Source: Pseudomonas sp. St316 (GTDB taxonomy: Bacteria > Pseudomonadota > Gammaproteobacteria > Pseudomonadales > Pseudomonadaceae). From it: 64,000 nucleotides of DNA. The position numbers were made by a program, and so were the translations under genes. Below, piece after piece: positions 36,292 through 46,574 of the stretch. The notes below the pieces were generated by a model that did no database searches, had not been told where the DNA came from, and worked only from the letters and a program-made list of their open reading frames with translations. Within the stretch, counting starts at the first letter, position 1. Each line of letters begins with the position of its first letter. Where the stretch lies: the NCBI RefSeq assembly GCF_018325905.1, contig NZ_AP021901.1, positions 2,666,001 to 2,730,000 of the forward strand, written 5' to 3'.

Positions 36292-37428
36292 ATGAAAATA
36301 ATCATCGCCCCCGACTCGTTCAAGGACAGCCTCAGCGCCCAGGGTGTCGCCGATGCCATCGCCCTTGGGCTGGCCGAGGTCTGGCCGGATGCGCAGTTGA
36401 TCAAATGCCCGATGGCGGACGGCGGGGAGGGGACGGTGGAGTCGGTGCTGGCAGCCTGCAACGGTCAGTGGCGCCACACCCGTGTCCGCGGTCCGTTGGG
36501 GGTTGCCGTCGAGGCGCGCTGGGGCTGGTTGGCCGAGAGCCGCACCGCGATCATCGAAATGGCCGAGGCCAGTGGCTTGCAATTGGTGCCGCCGGGGCAA
36601 CGCGATGCCTGTTCCAGCAGTACCTACGGCACTGGCGAGCTGATTCGCGCCGCCCTCGATGAAGGCGCCGGGCGGGTGATCCTGGCGATCGGCGGCAGTG
36701 CCACCAACGACGCCGGGGCCGGTGCGATGCAGGCCCTTGGCGTGGTGTTGCTGGATGACCAGGGCCAGCCGCTTCCTCCCGGCGGCCTGGCCTTGGCGAA
36801 CCTGTCGCGCATCGACCTGAGCGATCTCGACCCACGCCTGGCCCGGGTCAGTTTCGAGATCGCCGCCGATGTCGATAACCCGCTGTGCGGCCCCCATGGT
36901 GCGTCCGTGGTTTTCGGTCCGCAGAAGGGCGCCTCGGTTGCTCAAGTGCAGGCGCTGGACCGGGCGTTGGGGCATTTCGCCGAACATTGCGCCCAGGCGT
37001 TGAACAAGGATGTGCGAGATGAGCCGGGCAGCGGTGCCGCCGGTGGCCTGGGGTTCGCGGCCAAGGCGTTCCTGGGCGCGCAGTTTCGTACCGGTGTGGA
37101 CGTTGTCGCCCAGTTGACCGGGCTGGCCGAGGCGGTCAGCGGTGCCGATCTGGTGATCACCGGCGAAGGCCGTTTCGACGCCCAGACCCTGCGCGGCAAG
37201 ACCCCCTTCGGCGTGGCCCGTATCGCCCGCCAGCACGGAGTACCGGTGGTGGTCATTGCCGGCACGCTGGGGGAGGGTTACCAGGCGCTGTACGAACATG
37301 GCATCGACGCCGCCTTCGCCCTGGCCAACGGACCGATGACCTTGCAGCAAGCCTGCGCCGACGCCCCGCGCCTGCTGAGCGAGCGTGCGCGGGACATTGC
37401 ACGGCTTTGGCGGGTGGCGCATCGATAA
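36292..37428 (+). CDS. garK: Glycerate kinase (GarK/GlxK type)
   Basis: Phosphorylates D-glycerate to 2-phosphoglycerate, linking sugar-acid and glyoxylate breakdown to central metabolism. The 378-residue protein has the class I glycerate kinase pattern: MKIIIAPDSFKDSLSAQGVA, ADGGEGTVES, AIGGSATNDAGAGAMQALG, GSGAAGGLGFAAKAF and VITGEGRFDAQT. The GGAGAA site lies 5 bp before the ATG. It is the second gene after cdaR, which fits control by CdaR. Confidence 0.94.
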   Translation: MKIIIAPDSFKDSLSAQGVADAIALGLAEVWPDAQLIKCPMADGGEGTVESVLAACNGQWRHTRVRGPLGVAVEARWGWLAESRTAIIEMAEASGLQLVPPGQRDACSSSTYGTGELIRAALDEGAGRVILAIGGSATNDAGAGAMQALGVVLLDDQGQPLPPGGLALANLSRIDLSDLDPRLARVSFEIAADVDNPLCGPHGASVVFGPQKGASVAQVQALDRALGHFAEHCAQALNKDVRDEPGSGAAGGLGFAAKAFLGAQFRTGVDVVAQLTGLAEAVSGADLVITGEGRFDAQTLRGKTPFGVARIARQHGVPVVVIAGTLGEGYQALYEHGIDAAFALANGPMTLQQACADAPRLLSERARDIARLWRVAHR

Positions 37429-37447
37429 AACGGTCGAGCACTGTACC

Positions 37448-37477
37448 CGTGGCGAGGGAGCAAGCTCCCTGGCCACA
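37448..37477. repeat. Single REP hairpin, GTGGCGAGGGAGC family
   Basis: GTGGCGAGGGAG and CTCCCTGGCCAC flank a short CAAG loop, 20 bp after the garK stop; may also serve as a transcript end. Confidence 0.75.
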
Positions 37478-37621
37478 AAAAAAGCCTTTGAAATATTTTT
37501 TTACATAACCCTGCGCAAACCCTGAAGCCCTGCCGATAACGGGTTAAGCGTATACACCCATAACACCAATCAGTGCGCTTGCCAGCATGGATGCTCGACT
37601 CAACATTTTCGAGGTCTTTCC

Positions 37622-39247
37622 ATGTCCCTACGCAGCCTGAATATCGCGCCACGCGCCTTTCTCGGTTTCGCCGTCATCGCGTTGCTCGTCGTTGTCCTCG
37701 GCGTATTCGCCGCCAACCGCATGTCCGTCATTCGTCAGGCGTCGCTGGATATGGAACAGACCCAGGTGCCTAGCGTCGGCCATCTGGCCAATGTGCTGGA
37801 GAGCGTGCTGCGCATGCGCATCCTCTCGTTTCGCATTCTGGTCAACCGGGATCCGGCCAGCCTGACCGAGGCCGAGAGCCGTATCGGCGTGCTGGTGGAA
37901 AAACTGAACAAGGCCAACAACAGCTACGCCGCGCTGCCGAGCACGCCGCAAGAGGCCGAACTGTACAAGGTCTTTTCCGCGACCCTGGAAAAATACCTGC
38001 AGGCCCAGAAGGAAATGCTCGACCTGTCGCGACAGAACAAGGCCGATGAGCTGCGTACCCTCATCAATACGCGAATCAAGGAAGGCACCGATCTGATGGG
38101 CGAGCAGCTCAACAAGCTCATCGCTATCAATGTGGCCAGTGCCGGCGAAGCGTCGGCCAAGGCGGGTGAGAACTACGACAGCGCGATCACCGGCATCATT
38201 ATCGTCTCCATCGCTGCCGCGTTGGCCACCGTGGTGCTGGCCTTGCTGCTGACCCGCAGCATCGTCGCGCCGCTCAACCGGGCATTGGAGGCCGCGCGGA
38301 CCATTGCCAGTGGCAACCTGGTCCAGGTCATTGCGGACGATGGCAAGGATGAGCCTGGGCGCTTGCTCCAGGCCTTGGCCGCCATGCAGGGCAGCTTGCG
38401 CCAGACCATCGAGCAGATTGCCGGTTCGGCCACTCAACTGGGCGCTGCGGCGGAAGAGCTGAGCGCCGTGACCCAAGAATCCTCCCTCGGCCTGCAACAG
38501 CAACACAACGAAATCGAACAGGCGGCCACGGCAGTCAACGAAATGACCGCTGCGGTCGAAGAGGTGGCCCGTAACGCGGTGTCCACGTCCGAGGCCTCGA
38601 ACCAGTCGACCCAGGCCGCCCAGGAAGGCCGCACCCGCGTGGTCGAAACCGTCGATGCGATCCAGACCATGACCCACGACGTGCAAGCCACCGCTTCGAT
38701 GATCGAAGGCCTGGCGGTCCAGGGCCGTGACATCGGCAAGGTGCTGGACGTGATCCGTGCCATCGCCGAACAGACCAACCTGCTGGCGCTCAACGCCGCC
38801 ATCGAAGCCGCTCGCGCCGGAGAGGCCGGACGCGGTTTCGCGGTGGTGGCCGACGAAGTCCGGGCCCTGGCCCATCGCACTGCGCAATCGACCCAGGAAA
38901 TCGAAAAAATGGTCGCCGGCATCCAGAACGGCACTGGCCAGGCCGTGCAGTCGATGCAGCAAAGCAACCAGCGTACTCAAAACACTCTGCAAATGGCCCG
39001 CGCCGCCGGTGTGGCCCTGGAGCAGATCACTCAGTCGATCCACCAGATCAACGAACGCAACCTGGTCATCGCCAGTGCGTCGGAGGAGCAGGCCCAGGTT
39101 TCCCGTGAAGTGGACCGCAACCTGGTCAACATCCGCGACCTGGCCACCCAGTCGGCCAGCGGCGCCAAACAGACCAGCGACGCGACCCACGAACTGTCGC
39201 GCCTGGCGGTGGGGTTGAACGCGATGGTGGCGCGGTTTGTGATTTGA
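37622..39247 (+). CDS. Methyl-accepting chemotaxis protein, four-helix-bundle sensor
   Basis: A full transmembrane chemoreceptor of 541 residues: first membrane helix at about 12-30 ([20 protein letters not shown]), periplasmic four-helix-bundle (4HB_MCP) domain at about 45-185, second membrane helix at about 187-210, HAMP from the [20 protein letters not shown] segment, then the signalling coiled coil with the canonical tip ([40 protein letters not shown]). Unlike the receptor at the start of the window it keeps ADEVR and has a periplasmic sensor. The ligand is unknown. No CheR pentapeptide is present. Confidence 0.93.
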   Translation: MSLRSLNIAPRAFLGFAVIALLVVVLGVFAANRMSVIRQASLDMEQTQVPSVGHLANVLESVLRMRILSFRILVNRDPASLTEAESRIGVLVEKLNKANNSYAALPSTPQEAELYKVFSATLEKYLQAQKEMLDLSRQNKADELRTLINTRIKEGTDLMGEQLNKLIAINVASAGEASAKAGENYDSAITGIIIVSIAAALATVVLALLLTRSIVAPLNRALEAARTIASGNLVQVIADDGKDEPGRLLQALAAMQGSLRQTIEQIAGSATQLGAAAEELSAVTQESSLGLQQQHNEIEQAATAVNEMTAAVEEVARNAVSTSEASNQSTQAAQEGRTRVVETVDAIQTMTHDVQATASMIEGLAVQGRDIGKVLDVIRAIAEQTNLLALNAAIEAARAGEAGRGFAVVADEVRALAHRTAQSTQEIEKMVAGIQNGTGQAVQSMQQSNQRTQNTLQMARAAGVALEQITQSIHQINERNLVIASASEEQAQVSREVDRNLVNIRDLATQSASGAKQTSDATHELSRLAVGLNAMVARFVI

Positions 39248-39288
39248 GATAGGGTTGAGGCTGGATACCGCGCAATCAGGAGAGATAC

Positions 39289-40473
39289 ATGCGCTTTTCA
39301 GTCTTGACCCAACGCATCACCGGCGATGGTGCGGCCGCCTGGCAGATTCACGACCGGGCGCTGGCCATGCGCGAACAGGGCATGGATGTGTTGTTGCTGT
39401 CAGTGGGTGATCCGGACTTCGACACCCCGCGCGCCATTGTCGACGCCGCCGTGGGCAGCCTGCGGGCCGGTGAGACCCACTATTCGGACATCCGCGGCTT
39501 GCACACCTTGCGGACCAGCATTGCCCGGCGTCATCGCCTGCGTTGCGGCCAGCCTGCGAGGGCCGAACAGGTCGTCGTACTGCCGGGGGCGCAGTGCGCG
39601 GTGTATGCGGTCGCGCAATGCCTGCTCAACCCTGGCGACGAAGTCATCGTCGCCGAGCCGATGTATGTCACCTATGAGGCGGTGTTCGGTGCCTGCGGGG
39701 CGAAAGTGGTGCCGGTGGCGGTCCTCCCGGAGAACGGTTTTCGGGTCGAACCTGCGGACGTTGCCCGTCTTGTGACCCCGCGTACCCGGGCGATGCTGCT
39801 CAACAGCCCGAACAATCCGTCCGGCGCCAGCCTGCCGATGTCCACCTGGCAGGCATTGGCCCGCTTGTGCATCGAACATGACCTGTGGCTGATCAGTGAC
39901 GAGGTCTACAGCGACTTGCTGTACGAAGGCGAACACATCAGCCCGGCCAGCCTGCCGGGCATGGCCGAGCGCACCGCGACGATCAACAGCCTGTCCAAAT
40001 CCCACGCCATGACCGGCTGGCGAATCGGCTGGGTCATCGGCCCTGAATCCCTCGCCGACCATTTGGCAAACCTTTCCTTGTGCATGTTGTTTGGCCTGCC
40101 GGATTTCGTGCAACGGGCCGCCCACGTTGCCCTGGAGCAGGCGTTGCCGGAAGTGGCGCAGATGCACGAGGAGTATCGCCAGCGCCGGGACCTGGTCTGC
40201 GCGATGCTCGACGACTGCCCGGGCCTCAAGCCGGTGCGGCCCGATGGCGGCATGTTCGTGATGGTCGACGTGCGTCGCACCGGCCTTGATGCCCAGGCAT
40301 TTGCCGAGCGGCTGCTGGACGACTACGGCGTGTCAGTGTTGGCCGGCGAGGCATTCGGGCCGAGTGCGGCAGGGCATATCCGCCTCGGGTTGGTGGTCGA
40401 TCAGGTGAAGCTTGCGGATGCGTGCCAACGGATCGCCTCGTGTGCGGCGGATTTGCTGCGGGCCCAACGGTAA
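39289..40473 (+). CDS. PLP-dependent aminotransferase (class I/II)
   Basis: A 394-residue fold-type I aminotransferase. The PLP lysine is in NSLSKSHAMTGWRIGWV, with the substrate-carboxylate Arg close to the end (HIRLGLVV). Other features are DVLLLSVGDPDFDTPRAIVD, NSPNNPSGASLPM and ISDEVYSDLLY. It resembles aspartate or arginine:pyruvate-type enzymes (AruH-like), but the amino donor cannot be fixed from motifs. It lies 41 bp after the chemoreceptor gene on the same strand, so the two may be co-transcribed; a chemoreceptor for an amino acid paired with its transaminase is a plausible guess. Confidence 0.88.
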   Translation: MRFSVLTQRITGDGAAAWQIHDRALAMREQGMDVLLLSVGDPDFDTPRAIVDAAVGSLRAGETHYSDIRGLHTLRTSIARRHRLRCGQPARAEQVVVLPGAQCAVYAVAQCLLNPGDEVIVAEPMYVTYEAVFGACGAKVVPVAVLPENGFRVEPADVARLVTPRTRAMLLNSPNNPSGASLPMSTWQALARLCIEHDLWLISDEVYSDLLYEGEHISPASLPGMAERTATINSLSKSHAMTGWRIGWVIGPESLADHLANLSLCMLFGLPDFVQRAAHVALEQALPEVAQMHEEYRQRRDLVCAMLDDCPGLKPVRPDGGMFVMVDVRRTGLDAQAFAERLLDDYGVSVLAGEAFGPSAAGHIRLGLVVDQVKLADACQRIASCAADLLRAQR

Positions 40474-40574
40474 CGTTTTGTAGTGGCTGTGTGAAATTGT
40501 GTAAGGGTTTTGCTCGTCGATGAGCGAGGGCGTATATCCTTGGCAGCTTGAGATTTTCTGCGCCTGTGGCATCG

Positions 40575-40652
40575 CCATCGCGAGCAAGCTCGCTCCCACA
40601 TTGAGGCTTCAATGCAACTCAGGCCCCTGTAGGAGCGAGCTTGCTCGCGATG
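40575..40652. repeat. Two REP arms in reversed order upstream of the two-component system
   Basis: A right-type arm (CATCGCGAGCAAGCTCGCTC) at 40575-40600 precedes a left-type arm (CTGTAGGAGCGAGCTTGCTC) at about 40627-40652, opposite to the usual REPIN order. Confidence 0.82.
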
Positions 40653-40691
40653 AGGCCCAACCAGGCGCCACAGCACTTTCTGGAAGCACCC

Positions 40692-41393
40692 ATGCCCAAC
40701 ATCCTCCTGGTCGAAGACGACACCGCACTGTCCGAACTGATTGCCAGTTACCTGGAGCGCAACGGCTATCAGGTCAGCGTGCTCAGCCGTGGCGACCATG
40801 TGCGTGAACGGGCGCGGGTCGATCCGCCGGACCTGGTGATCCTCGACCTGATGCTGCCGGGGCTGGACGGCTTGCAAGTCTGCCGCCTGCTGCGGGCCGA
40901 CTCGGCGACCTTGCCGATCCTGATGCTCACCGCCCGGGACGACAGCCACGACCAGGTGCTGGGCCTGGAGATGGGCGCCGACGACTACGTCACCAAACCT
41001 TGCGAGCCCCGGGTATTGCTGGCACGGGTGCGTACCTTGTTGCGGCGCAGCAGCCTCACCGAGCCGCAGACGGCCAACGACCGTATCGTCATGGGCAACC
41101 TGTGCATCGACCTGTCCGAGCGCACCGTGACCTGGCGCGGTCAGGCGGTGGAATTGTCCAGCGGCGAATACAACCTGCTGGTGGTGCTGGCCCGTCACTC
41201 CGGGGAAGTACTGAGCCGCGACCAGATCCTGCAACGCCTGCGCGGCATCGAATTCAACGGCACCGACCGTTCGGTGGACGTGGCGATTTCCAAGTTGCGG
41301 CGCAAGTTCGACGACAACGCCGACGAAGCCCGCAAGATCAAGACCGTATGGGGCAAGGGCTACCTGTTCAGTCGTTCCGAATGGGAATGCTGA
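40692..41393 (+). CDS. OmpR/RstA-type response regulator
   Basis: A 233-residue two-domain regulator: receiver with the acidic pair in LLVEDDTALS, phospho-acceptor Asp in LVILDLMLPG and Lys in DDYVTKPCEPR, then a winged-helix DNA-binding domain (ELSSGEYNLLVVLARHSGEV, RSVDVAISKLRRKF, IKTVWGKGYLF). The histidine kinase gene starts 4 bp after its stop, so they are one operon. The kinase's sensor layout suggests an RstAB-like system; its signal and targets are unknown. Confidence 0.93.
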   Translation: MPNILLVEDDTALSELIASYLERNGYQVSVLSRGDHVRERARVDPPDLVILDLMLPGLDGLQVCRLLRADSATLPILMLTARDDSHDQVLGLEMGADDYVTKPCEPRVLLARVRTLLRRSSLTEPQTANDRIVMGNLCIDLSERTVTWRGQAVELSSGEYNLLVVLARHSGEVLSRDQILQRLRGIEFNGTDRSVDVAISKLRRKFDDNADEARKIKTVWGKGYLFSRSEWEC

Positions 41394-41397
41394 GCTG

Positions 41398-42699
41398 ATG
41401 TGGAAGCTGCTGATTCGCCTTTACCTGGTCACCATCGTGTCCTATAGCGCGGCGATCTACCTGATGCCGGAACTGGTGATCCGCCTGTTCCATGAGCGCT
41501 TCCTGACCTACAACCTCGATTATTCCCGTGGCCTGCAAACCTTGATGGTCAGGCAGTTCCATGCGGTGCCCAGCGAGCAGTGGCCGACGCTGGCGGCGCA
41601 GATGGACAAGGAGTTCGAGCCGCTGCGCATCGAGCTGGCCGCTGTCGATGACGGCGGCTTCAGTGTCGATGAGCAGGCGCGGCTCAAGCGCGGCGAGAAC
41701 GTGGTGCGTATCGGCGACTGGGCCTGGCGCACCTTGGCGGCGGCGCCGCTGGACGGGCGCACGGCGGTGAAGATGGTCGTGCCGCCGGACCCGGCCGACG
41801 TCAGCTGGTTGTACTGGAGCATCAACGTGTTGATCGGTGCGACGATGCTGGCCTGCCTGTTGCTCTGGTTGCGGCCTCACTGGCGCGACCTGGAACGCCT
41901 CAGGCGCACCGCCGAACGCTTCGGCAAAGGTCATCTGGGTGAGCGTACGCACATTGCCTCCAGTTCTAACATCGGCAGCCTGGCCTACGTGTTCGATACG
42001 ATGGCGGGGGACATCGAGAACCTGCTCAACCAACAGCGGGACCTGCTCAACGCCGTGTCCCACGAACTGCGCACGCCACTGACACGGCTCGATTTCGGCC
42101 TGGCCCTGGCGCTGTCCGATGAGCTGCCGCCGGCCAGTCGCGAGCGCCTGCAAGGGTTGGTGGCGCACATTCGCGAGCTGGATGAGTTGGTGCTGGAACT
42201 GCTGTCCTACAGCCGTTTGCAAAACCCGCAGCGCTTGCCCGAACGGGTCGAGGTGGCGCTGGATGAGTTCATCGACAGCATCCTGGGCAGTGTCGACGAG
42301 GACCTGGCGGCACCGGACGTGGTGATCGACGTGCTGTTGCATGGGGCTCTGGAGCGTTTCGTGCTGGACCCACGCTTGACCGCACGGGCGTTGCAAAACC
42401 TGCTGCGCAATGCCATGCGTTATTGCGAAAAGCGCATCCAGGTCGGTGTTCTGGTGGGTGATCAAGGCTGTGAGATCTGGGTCGACGATGATGGCATCGG
42501 CATTCCCGACAGCGAACGCGAGCGCGTGTTCGAGCCGTTCTACCGTTTGGATCGCAGTCGCGACCGCGCCACCGGGGGCTTCGGCCTTGGCCTTGCCATC
42601 AGCCGCCGCGCCCTGGAAGCCCAGGGCGGCACGCTGACTGTCGAAGCCTCGCCACTGGGTGGGGCGCGCTTCAGGCTGTGGCTACCAACGCCGTCCTGA
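41398..42699 (+). CDS. Sensor histidine kinase (RstB-like)
   Basis: A 433-residue membrane kinase: helix at about 7-25, a periplasmic sensor of roughly 110 residues, a second helix at about 140-162, HAMP, then the dimerisation domain with the phospho-His in AVSHELRTPLTRLD, an N-box (LQNLLRNAMRYCEKR), and G-boxes (VDDDGIGIPD, GGFGLGLAISRRAL). It ends AQGGTLTVEASPLGGARFRL, normal for the class. Its ATG is 4 bp after the regulator's stop. Confidence 0.93.
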   Translation: MWKLLIRLYLVTIVSYSAAIYLMPELVIRLFHERFLTYNLDYSRGLQTLMVRQFHAVPSEQWPTLAAQMDKEFEPLRIELAAVDDGGFSVDEQARLKRGENVVRIGDWAWRTLAAAPLDGRTAVKMVVPPDPADVSWLYWSINVLIGATMLACLLLWLRPHWRDLERLRRTAERFGKGHLGERTHIASSSNIGSLAYVFDTMAGDIENLLNQQRDLLNAVSHELRTPLTRLDFGLALALSDELPPASRERLQGLVAHIRELDELVLELLSYSRLQNPQRLPERVEVALDEFIDSILGSVDEDLAAPDVVIDVLLHGALERFVLDPRLTARALQNLLRNAMRYCEKRIQVGVLVGDQGCEIWVDDDGIGIPDSERERVFEPFYRLDRSRDRATGGFGLGLAISRRALEAQGGTLTVEASPLGGARFRLWLPTPS

Positions 42700-42712
42700 A
42701 CCTGGACACAAT

Positions 42713-42774
42713 CGTTGTGGCGAGGGGATTTAGCGAAGCGTCGCACCGCCCCGCTGGGCCGCGAAGCGGCCCCA
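42713..42774. repeat. GTGGCGAGGGGATTTAGCGAA-family repeat
   Basis: TTGTGGCGAGGGGATTTAGC at the left, CGCTGGGCCGCGAAGCGGCC at the right with its own internal stem. A fragment of the same family lies at 18087-18121. Confidence 0.75.
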
Positions 42775-42792
42775 ATGATTGCGCCAAAAAAT

Positions 42793-43434
42793 CTACCCAA
42801 ACAACCCCGCCGCAATATTGATCGAAAACCCCAGGATCGCCGTGTTGAACACAAACCCGATCAACGATTGCGCCAGGACGATCTTGCGCAGTTGCCGGGT
42901 GGCGACGCCCACGTCCGAGGTCTGCACTGCCACGCCGATGGTGAAAGAGAAATACAGGAAATCCCAATAGTTGGGCGTGGTCAGCCCTTCGGCAAACCGC
43001 AAGGCCGGCTCCTTGCCTTCCCAGGTGTAATACAACCGCGCGTAGTGCACGCTGAAGATCACCCCGATCAGCAACCAGGAACCGATCACGGTCATTGCCG
43101 TGAAGCCGTAATGCAACAGCTTGCCGGCGGCGTGCAGGTCGCGGCTGCCAGCCAGTTCGACGGTGATGGTCGCCAGGCTGGCCAATGCCGCGATGCAGAC
43201 CACCAGCAGGACCAGCCCGGCGTTCTCGTCTTCGATTTCGGCGATGCGCTTCACATCGGGCGCCTTGGCCCGCACGGTCAGCCAGGACATCAGCACCAGG
43301 TAGGTCCAGACGCCGGCATTCCAGCCAATCAGGATTTTGCTGATGATCGAGTCCACGGGAACCAGGATACCCACCGCCAGGCCAAGGACCGTGGCGCTGG
43401 ACAGACGCGGGTGGGTGCGGGCGAGGAAGGGCAT
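42793..43434 (-). CDS. DUF1345 family membrane protein
   Basis: A 213-residue protein with five hydrophobic helices ([20 protein letters not shown], then [12 protein letters not shown] and [20 protein letters not shown] among them). The conserved DUF1345 motif is [20 protein letters not shown] near the C-terminus, which resembles the pore segment of ion channels. No function is assigned to the family. It is transcribed convergently with the kinase gene. Confidence 0.85.
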   Translation of the reverse strand: MPFLARTHPRLSSATVLGLAVGILVPVDSIISKILIGWNAGVWTYLVLMSWLTVRAKAPDVKRIAEIEDENAGLVLLVVCIAALASLATITVELAGSRDLHAAGKLLHYGFTAMTVIGSWLLIGVIFSVHYARLYYTWEGKEPALRFAEGLTTPNYWDFLYFSFTIGVAVQTSDVGVATRQLRKIVLAQSLIGFVFNTAILGFSINIAAGLFG

Positions 43435-43475
43435 GGGGACTCACTGTCCGGAAAGGGGGCGCCTAGTATGAGCCG

Positions 43476-44129
43476 TCAAGCGAAGGGGCGGCCATCTATC
43501 GCGCTGGACTCGACCAATTGCACGCCTGCTTCCTGCATCCTTCGGATTGCCGTCTCCATCGAGCCGTCGATATCGATGCCCCGGCAGGCATCCAGTATCA
43601 CCACCGCATTGAACCCCGCCAACCGGGCATCCAGCGCCGAGAACATCACGCAGAAATCCAGGGCCAGTCCCACCAGGTACACCGTGTCGATGCCGCGCTC
43701 CTTGAGATAGCCGGTCAAACCAGTGGGGGTCTGGTGGTCCGCTTCCATGAAGGCGGAGTAACTGTCGATGTCCGGATTGCAGCCCTTGCGAATGATCAGC
43801 TTGGCATGGGCGAGGTCGAGTGCCGGGTGCAGCGCGGCGCCGTTGCTGCCCTGTATGCAGTGGTCGGGCCAGAGTTTCTGCTCGCCGTAGGGCAATTGGA
43901 CGATGTCGAACGGTTGCTTGCCCGGGTGGCTGGACGCAAACGAGGCGTGCCCGGCCGGGTGCCAGTCCTGAGCGAGGACGACGTGCCTGAATGAATTCCC
44001 CAACTGGTTGATCAGCGGCACGATTTCATCGCCCCCCGGCACCGCCAGTTGGCCGCCGGGGATGAAATCGTTTTGTACATCGATGACTACCAGCGCGGTG
44101 GTCAAGGCCCGGTTGGCGTGAACGCCCAT
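43476..44129 (-). CDS. pncA: Nicotinamidase/pyrazinamidase PncA
   Basis: Hydrolyses nicotinamide to nicotinate in NAD salvage. The 217-residue protein shows the cysteine-hydrolase triad: Asp17 (VVIDVQNDFIPGG), Lys115 (IIRKGCNPDID) and Cys160 (GLALDFCVMFSA). Metal-binding residues are in LAQDWHPAGHASF (Asp55, His57, His61). The start at 44129 (MGVHANRALT) has an AGGAGG site upstream. Its stop lies about 40 bp before the DUF1345 start on the same strand, so co-transcription is possible. Confidence 0.94.
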   Translation of the reverse strand: MGVHANRALTTALVVIDVQNDFIPGGQLAVPGGDEIVPLINQLGNSFRHVVLAQDWHPAGHASFASSHPGKQPFDIVQLPYGEQKLWPDHCIQGSNGAALHPALDLAHAKLIIRKGCNPDIDSYSAFMEADHQTPTGLTGYLKERGIDTVYLVGLALDFCVMFSALDARLAGFNAVVILDACRGIDIDGSMETAIRRMQEAGVQLVESSAIDGRPFA

Positions 44130-44206
44130 GAATGAATCCTCCTTGAAGTGGTTCTTCGATAGTAGCTGAACGGCTCTGGGCCAGGTGCGCAGACTGATAT
44201 ATACCG

Positions 44207-44285
44207 CTATCGCGAGCAAGCTCGCTCCCACAGCGGTCTCAGGGGGCATGGATCGCATTGTGGGAGCGAGCTTGCTCGCGATGAC
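44207..44285. repeat. Two REP arms upstream of pncA
   Basis: A right-type arm (ATCGCGAGCAAGCTCGCTCC) then a left-type arm (TTGTGGGAGCGAGCTTGCTC), in reversed order as at 40575-40652. Confidence 0.83.
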
Positions 44286-44488
44286 GAAGTCGCATCCAAT
44301 GCCCAGTCAAACTGACGCACCGCCATCCAAAAATATTCCCGCTGCGGCAATGTGTCTTTCGTCGAAAACATTCCAGGTTTGATGGCTTTTTGACATTTGG
44401 TTCGTGCGTCCCTGTCACGATTCAGTACAATCGCCGGCCTTCAACCGGGCATGGAAGCAGTCCGGTTCTCCAGTTACGAGAAACAACC

Positions 44489-46567
44489 ATGCTCACCGGT
44501 AGTTATTCCCCCGCCCTTGTTTCGATTTCCTTGTTTGTCGCGGTGCTGGCTTCCTACACCGCGCTGGATCTGGCCGGGCGTATCGCGACCACCCAGGGAC
44601 GCGCCGCGCATGTGTGGATGACCGGGGGAGCGCTGGCGATGGGGGTGGGCATCTGGTCCATGCACTTCATCGGCATGTTGGCGTTCACCTTGCCAATAGA
44701 GCTTGGCTACGATGTTTCGATCACCGCGCTGTCGCTGCTGACGGCGATTCTTTCCAGCGGTTTTGCCCTATGGCTGGTCAGCCAGCCGCGATTGCCGGCG
44801 TGGCAACTGGCCTTCGGTGCGTTGATCATGGGCGCCGGGATCAGCGCCATGCATTACACCGGCATGGCCGCGATGCGGATGCAGCCGGGCCTCGATTACG
44901 ACCCGACGCTGTTCGGGGCTTCGTTGGTGATCGCCGTCGGCGCGTCGGCGGCGGCGCTGTGGATTGCCTTTCGCCTGCGCCAGAACACGCCCCATGTGCG
45001 TCTGGCTCGCGCGGGCGCCGCGGTGGTTATGGGTGTTGCCATCGTTGGCATGCACTACACCGGCATGGCCAGCGCGCGGTTCAGTGAGGGCAGCTTCTGT
45101 GGTTCGTTGGACGGCTTGAGCGGCAAGGGCCTGGACAATCTGGTGTTGATCACCACCCTGGCGGTGCTGGCCATCGCCTTGCTGACGTCAATTCTCGATG
45201 CGCGCCTGGAGGCTCGCACCGCTGAGCTGGCCCAGTCCCTGACCCTGGCTAACCGGGAGCTGACCCAGCTGGCCCTGCACGATCCTCTCACCGGGCTGCC
45301 CAACCGTGTGTTGCTGGCCGATCGTATCGACCAGGCTATGCATCGGGTGCAAGAGCAGGGTGGGTGCTTTGCCTTGATGTTCATCGACCTCGATGGTTTC
45401 AAGCCGGTCAACGACGCCTTTGGTCACCACATGGGTGACTTGCTGCTGCGGGACGTGGCCCTGCGTCTGCGCGAAGACCTGCGCAGCCAGGACACCCTGG
45501 CGCGGATCGGCGGCGATGAGTTCGTGCTGCTGGTGCAACTGACCGAACCCGACGATGCCCTGCGACTGGCGGCACGTCAGGTCGGCTTGATCGGGCGCAC
45601 GTTCCGGGTGACGGAGCATGACTTGCAGATCTCCGCCAGCGTCGGCATCGCCCTGTACCCAGGCAATGGCCAGGGCGCCGAAGAGCTGCTGATGAATGCC
45701 GACGCGGCGATGTACCACGCCAAGGGCGCCGGCAAAAACGGCTACAGCTTTTTCGATGCGTCGATGAACAGCAACGCCCGCAAGCAATTGCAACTGCTGC
45801 AAGATTTGCGCATGGCCGTCGAACAGCGGCAGTTCAGCCTGTACTACCAGCCTAAGTTCGATGCGGCCAACGGCCGGCCGGTTGGTGCCGAGGCGTTATT
45901 GCGCTGGACCCATCCGACCCAGGGCCTGTTGATGCCCGACAGCTTCATCGACCTGGCGGAAAAGACCGGGTTGATCATCCCCATCGGCGAATGGGTGCTG
46001 AACGAGGCCTGTCGGCAGATGCGCGAATGGTACGTTCTCGGTTATACCGACTGGCGCATCGCGGTGAACCTGTCGGCCTTGCAGTTCTGCCACACCGGCC
46101 TGGTGCAGAGCGTCGCCAAGGCCTTGGAGACGCATAAGCTGCCGGCCAACAGCCTGACCCTGGAAATCACCGAAACCACCGCCATGAGCGATGCGGACGC
46201 GAGCATGACGGTGCTGCAACAGCTCTCGGACATGGGCGTGGACCTGTCCATCGACGACTTCGGCACCGGCTATTCGAGCCTGATGTACCTCAAGCGCCTG
46301 CCGGCCAACGAGCTGAAGATCGATCGCGGCTTCGTACGCGACCTGGAGCACGACAGCGATGACGCGGCCATCGTCTCGGCCATCGTCGCCCTCGGCCAGG
46401 CCCTGGGCCTGCGGATTGTCGCCGAAGGCGTGGAAACCGATATGCAACAGGACTTCCTGACCCAGTTGGGCTGCGACTCGCTGCAGGGCTATCTACTCGG
46501 TCATCCGCTGCCGGCCGAGCGTTTCCTGCAGGAGATTCGCCAGGCCAAACGCGTGGAGATGATCTGA
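44489..46567 (+). CDS. MHYT-GGDEF-EAL c-di-GMP signalling protein
   Basis: A 692-residue membrane protein. The N-terminal MHYT sensor (about 1-240) has seven helices and three signature copies, SMHFIGM, AMHYTGM and GMHYTGM, thought to bind a metal and sense O2, CO or NO. Then a GGDEF domain keeps the cyclase motif (ARIGGDEFVLL) and an EAL domain keeps EALLRWTHP, NLSALQF, DDFGTGYSSL and AEGVETDMQQ. Both catalytic sites look intact, so it could make or degrade c-di-GMP; MucR of P. aeruginosa, linked to alginate, has this layout. The start at 44489 (MLTGSYSPAL) fits the family. It is monocistronic and convergent with alkC. Confidence 0.92.
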   Translation: MLTGSYSPALVSISLFVAVLASYTALDLAGRIATTQGRAAHVWMTGGALAMGVGIWSMHFIGMLAFTLPIELGYDVSITALSLLTAILSSGFALWLVSQPRLPAWQLAFGALIMGAGISAMHYTGMAAMRMQPGLDYDPTLFGASLVIAVGASAAALWIAFRLRQNTPHVRLARAGAAVVMGVAIVGMHYTGMASARFSEGSFCGSLDGLSGKGLDNLVLITTLAVLAIALLTSILDARLEARTAELAQSLTLANRELTQLALHDPLTGLPNRVLLADRIDQAMHRVQEQGGCFALMFIDLDGFKPVNDAFGHHMGDLLLRDVALRLREDLRSQDTLARIGGDEFVLLVQLTEPDDALRLAARQVGLIGRTFRVTEHDLQISASVGIALYPGNGQGAEELLMNADAAMYHAKGAGKNGYSFFDASMNSNARKQLQLLQDLRMAVEQRQFSLYYQPKFDAANGRPVGAEALLRWTHPTQGLLMPDSFIDLAEKTGLIIPIGEWVLNEACRQMREWYVLGYTDWRIAVNLSALQFCHTGLVQSVAKALETHKLPANSLTLEITETTAMSDADASMTVLQQLSDMGVDLSIDDFGTGYSSLMYLKRLPANELKIDRGFVRDLEHDSDDAAIVSAIVALGQALGLRIVAEGVETDMQQDFLTQLGCDSLQGYLLGHPLPAERFLQEIRQAKRVEMI

Positions 46568-46574
46568 GACGCCC